A stretch of 64,000 nucleotides of DNA, from the NCBI GenBank assembly GCA_016859345.1, contig CM029122.1, forward strand, positions 12,629,575 to 12,693,574, read 5' to 3'. The translations under genes and the position numbers were made by a program. The notes under the pieces were generated by a model, which searched no databases, was not told the DNA's origin, and worked only from the letters and a program-made list of their open reading frames with translations. Source of the stretch: Istiophorus platypterus (taxonomy: Eukaryota > Chordata > Actinopteri > Istiophoriformes > Istiophoridae). Shown in pieces: positions 12,662 through 25,800 of this stretch. Positions within the stretch are counted from its first letter, which is position 1. Each line of letters opens with the position of its first letter.

Positions 12662-13089
12662 GGAAAAACTGACCTGGGCCAGACTTCACATGGATTCTTT
12701 GATTCCAGGATCGATCATCGGTTTCTCTATAATGCACATCAAGTAATACCTAGCAACAACATGCATTCCGTTCACTAGTTCAATAACCCTTTTCAAAGCA
12801 GACATTTTGACATGCTTTACCGGGAAAAGCATTGCATGTTGATAAAGTTTGTGATAGCCGGTAGCAATTCTACTAAGCCATTGGCAGTATTACGGTGAGC
12901 CGGCATGCACAATCCCAGGACCCTGAAACTGAGGCAGCAAAGTGTAATCAACTGTTTTTAATTTTGCAATTTGCATATATAAACGTTAAACCATTTTTCT
13001 CTGGAATGTAGTAAATTATAAGTATTATCAGTATTATATCAAGTTGCACAAAATAGTGATGCTCAGATTAAGCAGAAGTACCTCAAAAG
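12156..13089. other. slc15a1-stk24 intergenic region
   Basis: No gene, RNA or strong repeat was recognised. A pyrimidine-only stretch (T with scattered C) lies at about 12623-12660. GC content rises sharply after 13090 into the stk24 promoter. Confidence 0.5.
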
Positions 13090-13727
13090 TGAGCAGCACT
13101 CGAGTGAATCCCTTTCCACCACTCGGCCATGTCACCTGCGCATCAGACCGCGCCCGCACGGCGGCTGCGTGGACGTCCTCCCTCCCGTGACGTGTCCCGG
13201 CTTACGGATGACGACACGCACACGCTCCCCTCCGATTGGTCGCTCGGAAAACGAAAATGACATTAGGCAAGATGGCGCCGGCGACAGAGAAAAGTGATGA
13301 GTGAATAGAACAACAAGCGACGGGGCTACGTAACGGCGTGTATTTATTTACCCAGTGCGACCGTTTCAGACCGGAGCTCCGGGTTACCGTCGGGGGAAAA
13401 AAAGAGCGAACCACCTGCCGAGAGACCGCGTCGGGAGATACAATTCAACGGCTAACTGTTTGCTAACTAGCTGCTAAAGTAGCTAGCCTAGCCAGCGTTA
13501 GCTAACTGCGGAAGGCGAGCGGGGAGAGTGTAGGCAGTTCGAAGTGCAAGCCGACGAGTCAAGATACTGTTTTAAACCGAGCGACATCTGCCTTTGATAC
13601 GTTTACCGGTTTGCAGCACGGACTAAGGTCGTCCTGACCGGTGGGTCTGTGAGGACACCGACGCTAGACCTCTGGTAAAGCAAGCAGAGAAGACGAGGAG
13701 AGGCGTCATCTTTGTCGATCTGACGCC
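13090..13727 (+). promoter_or_regulatory. stk24: stk24 CpG-rich promoter and 5' UTR
   Basis: CpG dinucleotides are dense here, unlike the AT-rich flanks. Visible elements are a CRE-like tgacgtgt near 13190, an inverted CCAAT box (attgg, 13235-13239) and caagatggcgcc at 13268-13279. The last matches the YY1-type element often found at or just after start sites of housekeeping genes. The region leads without a gap to the start codon at 13728. Confidence 0.65.
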
Positions 13728-16700
13728 ATGGCTCAGTCTCCTATTCAGAGTGGACTCCCGGGGATCCAGGTACGAATAATAATGTACATTATATCATCAC
13801 ATTAAAAGCTGACTTCCAGGAGAAAGATAATTTGGTTCGGAGCCACACGACGTTTTAATCCGCGTCCCCTCTCGGAGTTTTGGGTGTCTACCTGTAAATA
13901 ACTTTATCTCAGCATTACAGGAAAACTGCATCAGTATCAGGGTTAACACCACAAAGCTTTGCTTTTAAGTGATAAATGCACTGATTTGCCAAAGTCCACA
14001 ATGAATGTTTGTGATCTAAGTTATAGATCGAGAAGACTGGAATTGTGCTTATCTTTCTGTTATCAAATCTAACGTTACTGAATCACTGACTAGACGTTAA
14101 ATCATAGGTATACTCTGACTGAGCTTGCTCCTACTTTATAAATACCCACGCATCCATTATAGAATAAAAAGGCTGGTCACAATTTGCTAGAACACAGGGT
14201 AATGTATTTACGTTGCTGTGTAATGTGACAACAAAGAAAAATTTAAAGAGTCCGGTTATTGTAATGTAAAATGTATTGTAATGTTCTCACAACTGAGAAA
14301 ACCAAAACATAAAAGGTTTTTAATATGGCTTGAACAATGACAGTTATTTAAATAGTTGTTTTTCTGTGATCAACCAGTTAAATAAATGACTACATTTTTG
14401 AGACCTGAACTGATGCTCTATATACAGCACATTGAGTGTAAATACTTCCTTCATTTGGTTCATAATGTTTCAAGTCATGAGCCCTGTTTGTCATTTGTAA
14501 TCTATAAGTGCAGTTCATGGTATCGCACCTATTCATTTTGATTAGGATTACATTTAAAGCTTATTTTTAATTATCAATCATTCGGGCAAGTATTTTGTAA
14601 ATTACTCAATTATTTTTTTGATGGATTAAGATTTGGAAGATAGTGAGGCCTGAGGTGATGTAAATTTTTGAGAAATGCAGTCAGTCTAAAGATTTCGGAA
14701 GCTGGGACCAGAGCATGTTGGGAATTTTTCTCAATAATTTAATCAAATTATAAAGAAATTCTGACATAGTTGTCATTTGATAAACAACTCAATCTTTCAG
14801 TGCTCATGTCCGAATTGCTGTTTTGCTCCCATCAACGCTTCACAATCTTAAGACATTCAGTTCATTCACTCTCACAAAGAAAAAGTTGTTTAATTTCCTT
14901 TCAATTGACTAATCAAGTAAATGACTAAACATTTCAGCCATAATTTTGACACAGATTTTTGACACAGTTTTGACGATTGAAAAATGACCATAATGTAATT
15001 GCATTTTTATGGACTTCCAATGGTATGGGAGTTTGTACAAGGTTTTTTGATAGACTTAAGTTTGACTTTAATTCTTTGTGAACCAAACCAGCCACTAGGC
15101 AGTCAGCACATGTCGTTGATGAGTTTTTGTATAAAGTAGGTCACACTACAGTCCAAGTAAGAATGACAACCTCCTCGGGTGCCATAACCAAGAGATGCAT
15201 AATTATTCCATTGATAGCACACAATATAGCTCTTTTTCTTGAATTATGAATGCTTCATTAGCACATGAACAGACAAATACAGGTTCAGAAGAGAAACAGC
15301 AGATCTGAACCCACGGGTTACCAAGCAAACTGGGGTTAGCAGTTGGAGACCTGGCAATGAGCCTTCAACCCTGAGGGTTGTAGTGCGTGGATGACACTAG
15401 ACTACACAGTTGTGTGGTGCAGATGGGAGAGCATCAAACACATGCTTTTAGAGCGAGGGTCAGGCAGCTTTAGTTGTCGCAGTAAACCTGCTGACTGTGG
15501 ATATGGCAAGTACATTCCCATCATGTGTAGTCTGTGGTCACAGTGCCCTTGTTGTTTTTCCCATTGTTTTTACAGAGGTCAGCCTCGACATTATGATTTT
15601 CACCTGGATGACTGACCACACCACTGTTATGATAGTATTTTAGTTGCGTTGTTTCTGCTCTGCTTTATTCTGCACCGCTCTCCCTCTTTGTCTTTGATGT
15701 AAAGTCCCTTTGCTTTCAAATTCGGCAGCCACGTCTTTGCCAGTTTTTTTAAAGTGCAGCTGCTCATCTCCACTTCCATATAGGCTTGATCGCCATGCAT
15801 TAGCAATTTTACAGGAATCTATTCTCTTGGGGGACTCGAAAGCAATATTCTGTGTGAACCAACAGATCATCCTTCTAGGACAGGGTTACCTGGTAAATTA
15901 GGCATCAAGCCTAATTACTTCAGTTCTTCTATTAAAGCCACTGCAAAAATAGAATTTTTGACATTTCAAAATTTCAGATTAATTTCAAAATGTATATGCT
16001 TGAATAGAAATTCAATTTTTTTACTACTTTATCATGCCAATTATGGCACTGCAAACACTTGTCAGTCAGTTTAGGCCAATGATTGCCATGCATGAAGGGA
16101 AATTGAACTGGCCAACTTGAAGACCATTACTCCCTCCCTGGTGCTCCATGGGGAAATAAGCATTTAGTTCAGTCAATAAGTCAGGGTGTAGTCCTTCAGT
16201 TTCTGTTTGGCCTTCATGGGAGAGGTCATTAAGCCTAAGTTACATCTATGTTACACCATCTCAAGATTTAAGTGTTACTCAAACCAACAAATTTGTACTG
16301 AAAGTGTTAAAAAGGTCAAGAGTTCATGGTTGAAGTACAAAATGTGTAAATTGCTGTTTACATGTCAACAAAGGTTAAATGAAAATCTTGGATTAAATGA
16401 TGTTTTGGGGTTTCATATGTGGTGTGTAGCTGTTACAAATTCTGGTTTTGAATTCCACACATTAATTGAGTTTAGTTACACAGATATTAATAAAAATAAT
16501 TTTGGGCAATGGTAGAATTTCTGTCAGAGTGAAGCATGAAGTGGCTCAACCTAATTTATCAGTCACAGTTTTACCCCTTAAATGTTGACCTATTGTAGTT
16601 GTCAAGTAAATCTTAAATTAGATAGAACTGGTCTCACTCTCTGTAGCGTACTAGAAATTGAATGCTTGTGTTCACGATAATGGGAAAATAAAAAAATAAG

Positions 16701-19700
16701 CTTCCAAGATATGTATGTTTGTTTTATAGTCATAAAATTTACTCTTATTGGGCAACTGTTCAGTTTTGCTCAGCTGCTGCCAGGTGCAAAGTACATTAAC
16801 CTAATCATAGATTTCTTTGGTGCATGGATTGATAAGATATTGAATTGATAATTCAAGTAATTAATAAGCAGAAAATTAATTGAAAACTTCTTTGATAATT
16901 TATAAATCATTTGAATAATTTTATAACCAAAAATGCAAAACATCATGCAGTCCAGTCTCTCAGATGTGAGGATATGTTGCTGTTCTTTGACATACATACA
17001 TGGCACTAAATTGAATAACTTTAGATTTAAGACTGTAGGTTGTAAAAAAAAAAAAAAAGGAAAGTGCGGGTGTCACCGTGGGCTTAGATTAGTTGTACAT
17101 GCCATGTCATTTCTTTTTTCTTTTTTTTTTTAATGAGAAAATGAGTTTGTTCATTGCATCTTGTTTTACTGTTTCAGTTGGTTACACTTGACGTCCTTTT
17201 AACAGTGTTTCTGTCATATTGTCTCACTTGTTTTGTACCTGCAACACTTAATTTAAAAAAAAAAAGGAAAGAAAAACAGAAATGATAAAATAAACTGCAG
17301 CTTAATCAATGAGGAAAATAATCATTACTTGCTGCCCTACATCACAGTTTTCAGGATTTTAAGATTGCCAAAAAAAGTTACTTGCCACCTGTGGCCTTTT
17401 CTCTCTTCAACACACAGTATCACACAGACTCTTTCATCCTCCTCTCTGTTCCTATCTGTTACACAATCACATTTTCTATTACCCACCTACCAGAAGCGCT
17501 ACTCAGATCCTCTCTGTGTCCAGATGTTTAGATTATGTATTTTAAGACAATGTCAGCAGAGACAGAACTATACCTTTGTCTTCTACCATTCGACCCCCAG
17601 ACTATACCAGCTTGTTGCCACTTTGTGGTCAAGATTTAAAAGTCCTTATCTCTGTTAAATAACATACTTTTATTTAATTTTACATTGTGTTCATGTATAG
17701 AGCTATGTGCCTGTGTAACAGCTGCTTGAAAACCTGCAGTTTAATCTCCTGTGCTTTTAAGTTAATCATGTACTTTTGTTTGTGATATGTGTTTGTGTGA
17801 CTGGATTTAGCCTGTGGTTCAACGTTATTCAGAATGCACTCTTGTCTCTCCCTCCCTCCATCCATCTCTCTGTCACACAGAATTTCAGAGCTGACCCAGA
17901 GGAGCTGTTTACCAAGCTGGAGAGGATAGGAAAAGGCTCCTTTGGTGAAGTTTTCAAAGGCATCGACAATCGGACTCAGAAAGTTGTGGCTATTAAAATT
18001 ATTGATCTGGAGGAGGCAGAGGATGAAATAGAGGACATTCAACAGGAAATCACAGTTCTCAGCCAGTGTGACAGTCCATTCATCACCAAATATTTTGGAT
18101 CCTATCTTAAGGTAAGCTTTAACCTCAGTCCATGCTGGATGTAATGCATATGTCAGTAGTGTGTTCTTGCAAGCAAATGTGTGCTATCTAGGTCAATAAA
18201 TAATGCATATGGGCAATGGAACAAGTATTGCCTGTGTAATATGACACAGATTGCTTTAGAACAACTAGAAGTTGGCTATCATTGCAGTATACAGATAAAT
18301 GAATCTACAGCTATGAGTATTTGGAAATTTGTTTTGTCTCTTTTGCTCTGTACTCCCTCAGGTTTTGGAATAAAATAATCACCATGACTTTCAGCTTCAA
18401 TATCCGTGTGCTAACATGCATATATGGTTAAGAGAGTAGGAATTCTAGCCCTTTTTTTCATAGAAAAGCGCAGCACAACTGTAATAAGTATGCAAATCTG
18501 CTGTGAATGTAAACTCCCTTAAAAGCCCTTACAGACTACTCTGTATATAACACAAGCCAGCCTAGGACCAAAAAAAGAAAAAGTGTATGTCTCAGGTGCT
18601 TTGGTCATCTGTGAGAACTGTATTGTGATTTTCACCCTACATGTGATGGTGCTTAGAGTGCCTCTCATCGCATTTACTATGGTACTTAGCAGCAGTAAGG
18701 AGAGACGTGATGGTCCATTAGCTCAAGTTATACTACTTGCTGAAAGAGAGAATTAAGGCTTATTTGTGTGTAGTGTATAAGCATGGTATATGTTCTGCGT
18801 GTATGTATGTATTTACATGTGTGTATTAAAAAAATACTCATTGATAGTCTTGGGTCCCTACTAGGAGTTTTTTTTAGATAGATTATGTGTTGATTTAGTT
18901 CAAATTTTCTTGTCTGGTCAGTAGAATTGGCAGTGGCAGCAAACATTTATCATGATAATGGGATTTTCATTTTTTGCAAACAAACTGCTGGTACTGCAAG
19001 TGAGTGCCAGAGATTTTCTTTTTACCAGATACAACCTACGCAACAGTCTGTTAAATACATCATATAAAAACTTAAATGGGATTTAGGTTGAAACTAGGTT
19101 GATTACTGATACAGACTTGGACAATTTGTCAGCAGTCAGAGGTTTTGTTTATACTATTTATACTGTCATTTGGCTCGCTGTCCGTTAATATCTCTGGTTG
19201 TTTTAGGACAGACACTTTCAATGTCTGTCTCTCCTGTGAGGTTTTGGGGAGTTGTGAGTCCGAGATTCTGAGAAAGGGACAGGTACATGATGGTCTTCTC
19301 AAAACAATAAGAAGTTAGTTATTTTAGTTTGTCACACTGGTTTGTCCTATTTACCAACACAGTAAGCAATTGTAGCCGCAGCAGTGGCTGTAAAAACTGC
19401 TCATGGAGGATGTTAAGTTGCTTTAAAAACCCTCAGTGCCTGATTGCCACAATTTGTGTCAAGTCTGAGTCATAACTCAGTCAAATCTCAAACCACGGAC
19501 ATGATATGCATATTTTAAGTTGTACTGAGACTTACACCTCCTGAGGATATCATTGCCACTGATCTCCACTGCACATTGAAATCACAGAAATAAAGATGAT
19601 CTTTATAACTCCAGAACTTGCCCTAGAATCATCATATATTTAAGTTACAAGTTACAATATCAGAATAATAGAATGATAGTTGTCTGTACTCCCATGGGCA

Positions 19701-19857
19701 CATTTCAAATAGGAACCGCTAACAGCTGATTTGGCAGAATGTTTGCCAGAATGTTACAAATATAGTTGACAAAAAGGGTGCTGTTGTTGTAGCCCACGGG
19801 ACACCTCACTGAATCCATAACAACTTTAGGGTGTTTGTGGCTCAGGAGTTATGTGTA

Positions 19858-19893
<36 letters not shown>

Positions 19894-22800
19894 TAGAAAG
19901 CTGTAGAAAAGTGCTGTATGAATGTGTGCATCAATAGGTGAATGTGGCAGTAATGTAAAGCACGTTGTGTTTTCAATAAGACTTGAAAGGCCCTGTATAA
20001 ATCCATTTACCGTACTTCCTCTTTACATCTCCAAAAGCATTATGGGAACTTTATTTCCCAAACTAAGAGCTTTACTATCCCCCGAATAGATGTTTGGCAA
20101 AGAATAATAATAGGAATGACAAAATCCATTACTATCACCATTTTTCCTGTTGCACCATACATTTTTACTGAAGCCAAAAACAGACAATGCAACCTGGTTG
20201 TTTCTAAGCACAGATCTTAATCAAATAAACTCAGTACATTTTGTTTTATACTGAATATGATACAAAATTTTAAGAGTATTTTTTTTTTATTGCTTGCTTG
20301 CCTGCAAAAAAAGTTAAAATGAGGAGAACTTACTTGCGTAGCCTAAAAAAAACACTGCTGTCGTGTGGGCGGCAGCCGCAGCAGCAGCAAAAACAGCTTC
20401 AGTAAGCTTGACATCAGAAGTAGAATACATGCTCCTTGAAATCACCACATACAAGCTCAGATGAAACAGCCACAGATCTGGAGTTGTAGCGACATTCTGA
20501 CCGTCTTCCGTCAGAAATCATGTTTCATTTATTCACATGAAAATGTCGCACTTGTACAGGAAACAGGTGTTACTCAAGGCTTCTGACCACAACTGAATCG
20601 GACAACTGAGGTGTATAATGTGTTACAGAGAAGTACAGGGTTCACTCAAACCAAATTCAGTCTGGAAAAAAAAACAGGATGTGCTCTTACTTTTTTTTTT
20701 TTAAAAAAGAAAAAAAAACTGTTCCTGAGGAATTTACCTCAGTGCCCTGCCTACTGATAATCAGACCTGTATAAAATGTTTTAAGAATTGGCTGATTTAT
20801 CTGGAATGTTTGATCGAATATATAAGATTGTCTGTACCTGTTGTTTCTTTCAGTAATTTAGGCAGTGATAGTCATTGGGTTGAATTTTAACCAGTCTGCT
20901 TCGATCATGAAATATAACTGCATTTGTCTGATTGAGCTGTAACAGTCTCAGCTGAAGCATTAATCAGCCTGTTACAAAGGTCAGTGTCTAATGAATAGAA
21001 TATTTGATTAATAATAGTGGGAATGTCCGTTGATAAAAAGATATCAATGTTAATAAACACTTACAGATCAATTGTAAACCGACTCCTTTTTCACATTATG
21101 TAACAAGTGCCTGTTTATTTAACAGACTGAACACACAACACTTTAGCCTGCCCATTTTCCTAGTCAGTACACTTTCAACCAAATAGAACAATTGCTCTGC
21201 TATACTACTACATGCATAGCATGGCATAGATACATTGCCATTATACCTAGTTGCCATATTTACCTAGAGCCTTTTTTTAGGTCGGTAGCATTAGGTTTAA
21301 AAAAAAAAAAAGTTAAAAGAAAATTGAAAATATTTGTCATAATCTTTCCCTCTTGTCAGTGAAGTTATTCTCTCCACGAAGCACACAGTAAGTTAGCTTC
21401 CGTAGCCTCGTGCCCTCTCCAAAACTACTGAAATACATGAGGATGGATTAAAATTTAAAACTGCCAAAACAGGAAAATTCTCAGTGTGGAAAGTGGAAGA
21501 AATGAATGTAAACTATCTGTTGTAATAACTATTGAAACTCTGAAAACTATCCAGAATGAGTATCTGATTTACATTTCAGGGTACAAAGTTATGGATTATT
21601 ATGGAATATTTGGGTGGAGGATCAGCCCTTGATTTGGTAAGTCTATCAAAATAAAGCAAATGACCAATTATCAGATTATTTTAACCTTAACTGTTTCATT
21701 TGTAGTAATATTATTACCATCTTATAATGTGAAAATACAATGTAATATTTGTGCCATCTTTCAAAGTTTAGCCCAGCTTCACCTGTTATCCTCTATTCAT
21801 CCACTCCTCTAGTTGGAACCAGGTGCACTGGATGAAACACAGATTGCCACAATCCTGAGAGAGATCCTAAAGGGACTCGAGTATCTGCACTCTGAAAAGA
21901 AAATCCACAGAGATATCAAAGGTAAGATTGATACATGCCATGCCCTTGTTTTAACTATTGGCTCGTAAGTGGTTTTGTTGTGCACTGGCATCAGTGGTTT
22001 GTTTTCGAAAAAAGTAAATTCCAGAACAGAAGAACCTGTGATTATTTAGGTCACGGTACACCTGTTTTTTCAGTGGATTGTCTGTAATTCGTCAGATAAC
22101 TTTAATTTGTCCACATTTCACTCCTGAATGTAATTCGTGTGTGTAAATGCGGCAATCTGTTTATTTTTTATAATATAAAAAATACCCTTTGTGTTAGAAT
22201 GGTGATAGTTAATAGAGGAGCGCATTTTATTTATTGACATTCATATTACAGAAGCAGGTGTGTGTTGCTCTGGCGAGAGCAATGCAGACTGAAGCTTCAT
22301 ACAGCTATATTCTCTTCCTGCATAGTTAAATAGCTCCCTGTAGAATGAAGAGTGTATATCTACTGATCACATTCACTTGCCACTTTCACAGTGCTGGCTA
22401 TTTGTGATGCAAATGAAACTACTTTTAGTAGTTTCACTTCTATGAAGCTTTTACAAACCTGATTAATTCCTAAAATGGCAAAATAATCAGGTTTTTCAAA
22501 CAGAGATCTTGAATTTTAGAAAGACGGTTGCCTCCAGAAGCTCAGTGATGAATGTGCTCAAAAGTGGTATATGATGCATCTCATATTTTGGTCTCTCTTG
22601 CTTTCAGCTGCCAACGTGTTGCTTTCAGAACAAGGTGATGTGAAGCTGGCAGACTTTGGAGTGGCAGGCCAGTTGACAGACACACAGATAAAGAGGAACA
22701 CATTTGTCGGAACACCTTTCTGGATGGCACCTGAAGTTATAAAACAATCTGCCTATGATTCAAAGGTCAGAACTATTCCAACGTTTTCCGTTATCACATC

Positions 22801-25800
22801 TCAGTGTAGTGCTGGATACGAATTTATCGTTGATCTGCTAGGTGACAAAGGCATTACATTTAATTTTATAAACATACAGGGTCATCTATCAGTCATTGTG
22901 TGTCAGTAAAGTTAGTTAACTTGACTGCTCATGTACTTTAGGCAAGACAGAGCTGTAAAGTGTCCATAAGGCTGACAGCTGAATAATTTTTTGGTCAGCT
23001 TGGTTTAAAAAGCTTTACTGTCAGTTTACCACATCAGCTGAATTGGACTGAACATAGCAGAGCAGTGGGAGCTTCCCTGTTGGGGTAGATGACCTGTGGG
23101 ATAGTGTGGCTCTAGCAACGCTAATACAAATAGGAACAGCACAAAGAGTCCAGTGACATTGCATAGAGGAAAATACAACAGTCTGCTGGACAGTGTTTCA
23201 TCCTATTCAGACCAGCAGTGAGGTGTGTCAAACCACTTTTGGTTTCCTAGTGTCTCTGCTAGAGAAGGAAATGTAATGTTGATAATGTATAAAATCATTT
23301 TACAAACAATGTGCAGGAGGGAGTTTACTGAGAAGGCAAGAATAAGTAAAACTGAAGCTTCACTTCATTTTAGTTATTATGTAGTGTAATTCTGTCATTT
23401 AAAAAAATGAAGTTTATAAAACTGCTGTTGCAGACTCAATGACCACATTGTACAGCTTTAAAAAAAAAAACACAGAAGGTCAACCACAAAATAAATAGAT
23501 AAAATAAGTAATAGAACAAACTGAAACACCAAGGGCAATACTGAGTTCATACTTTACAAGGATATGTTCCCTGTATGTTAAGCACTTAGCCAATTTGCCC
23601 AAAAATTATTTGGACAGTGACCCAATTTTTGTAGTTCTTCCTCTGTACACCGCCATCACCATGTGACTGAAGTGTAGACCTTTAGCTTTAATTCAACAAA
23701 AATTTTACATTAGCTGTTAAGGAATTACATCCATTTTTATATATAGACCCTCATTTTCAGGGGCTCAGAATTAAATGGACAAACCAATATAATTATAAAT
23801 TTAAGGATTATTTTTAATACTTGGATGAAAATCCTATGCAATCAATGAGTGCTGGAGGTCTGGAACCCATGGACATCATCAAATGCTGAATATCCTCCCT
23901 TGAGATGCTTTGCCAGGCCTTTTTACTGCAGTCACCTTCTGTCGCTGCTTGTTTGTGAGTCTTTTACCCCCAGTTTTGTCTTATCAGTTTTGCAGCGTCT
24001 GGCTGAATCTAAATAGATAGTACATCCCTATGCACTTCAAAATTCAACCTGCTATCTATATCAGCAGTAAACACCAGTGACCCAATTATGCTGGCCATAC
24101 ATGCTCATGGCATAACACTGCCTCCACAGTGTCTGGCAGATGATGTGGTGGCTTGGATCATGAGCTGTTCCTTTCCCTCTCCATCCTCTTCTCTTTTCCT
24201 CATTCTGATACTCGTTCATCTTGGTTTCCTCATGAGCTGTTCCTTTCCCTCTCCATCCTCTTCTCTTTCCTCATTCTGATACTCGTTCATCTTGGTTTCC
24301 TCTGCCTATAGAGTCTTGTTCCAGAGCTGTGTAGGCTTTTTTAGACATTTTCTTGCAAATTCTAATCTGGTCTTTCTGTTCTTGAGTGTTATCAGTGGTT
24401 TGCACCTTGGGTTAAACCCTCAATTTACATTCATGAAGGCATCTCTTGATTTTAGACCTTGACAACAATGTGCCTGCCTCCTCAAGAGTGTTGTTGACAC
24501 GACTAGATGTTGTGAAGGGTTTTCTTCACCACGGAAAAAATTTTGTGAGCATCCACTTTAGTTGTCGTCTGTGGTCTTCAGGCCTTTCAGAATTGTTAAG
24601 CTTACTGGTTCATTCCTTCTTTATACATATGTACAAAATCATTGATTTCGCCACTCCTAAAGTTTTTTTCATATCTCCGGAATGTATATTGAGAGATCCC
24701 ATGAATGGAAACCAAATGCAAATTTCAACACTTGGAATTAAATGTAGACCTTTTATCAGTTTCATTTGTCATGAAATAATGAGGGATTTTTTAAAATGAC
24801 CTCTGAGCCACTGAAAATGAAGGACTATGAATAAAAATGGCTGTAGTTCCTAAACAGTTAAAAGTCATTTTTTTTGTTAAACTCCTTTAAATAAAGATCA
24901 AAGTCTACATTTCAATCATACCATGATCGCTTTGTTTAAAATCCATTATAGTGGTGTAGGGGCAAAATTACAGAAACTGTTGTTAAATACCTATGTACCT
25001 AACTGTGTACACTCACCTAGCTAAAAACTAATGCTGCCCAACAGCCCTGCAGTAACATATACCTTCATGAAGGTTATAATGTTCAGATTTTGTTGTAACT
25101 GTTTGGTCATATTGAAGGATGTAGTTTGTGGAGTTATTTCATTTTATTGTGTCATACAAAGAGATGATTCTGTTGTTTAGCCTGCTTTTATTAATATTGG
25201 TTGAGTAGACAAAATAATAGAATCACCTGTCTGTATAAGGCACCGCAAACTACATCCACCAGAATGATGACAGTTAAGTCAGCACCTCTCTAAATAATTT
25301 TCAGCAACACCTAACATTATAACCCTCACGAAGAGAGGATTTACTGCAAGACTGTTGTATAAGACTGCATTAGATTTATGTAGGTGTACCTAATAAACTG
25401 GCATCAGAGTGTGTGTATATTAAAGTCTCCTCCAACTCCATACAACTGCACAAGTTGATTTTCTTCTTATCAGAAAAACATGACAACTAATAAATGTAAT
25501 TCTAATATGGTCACTGTTGCTGTTTGTCTGGTCTTGCCACAAAACGTTTACAGACTAGTTTTCTAGATCAGAAATGACTGTGTGCATATTTTTGGAATAA
25601 CTACAAAATGAGTCAGTGTGGCTTATCAACCCAACCTCTCTGTCACTGTTTTTTTAATTTGAGCTTCCTCAAATACACCCATGCAGCTTATGTCAGCCAG
25701 TTTAAATGTCATTTCACACAGCATTCGGTCCAAGTGTGTATTAGTGGAGAGGTGTGTGAGATTCTCTTGCTTTGGTAAACGCATATTTTTTGTCCCTCGT

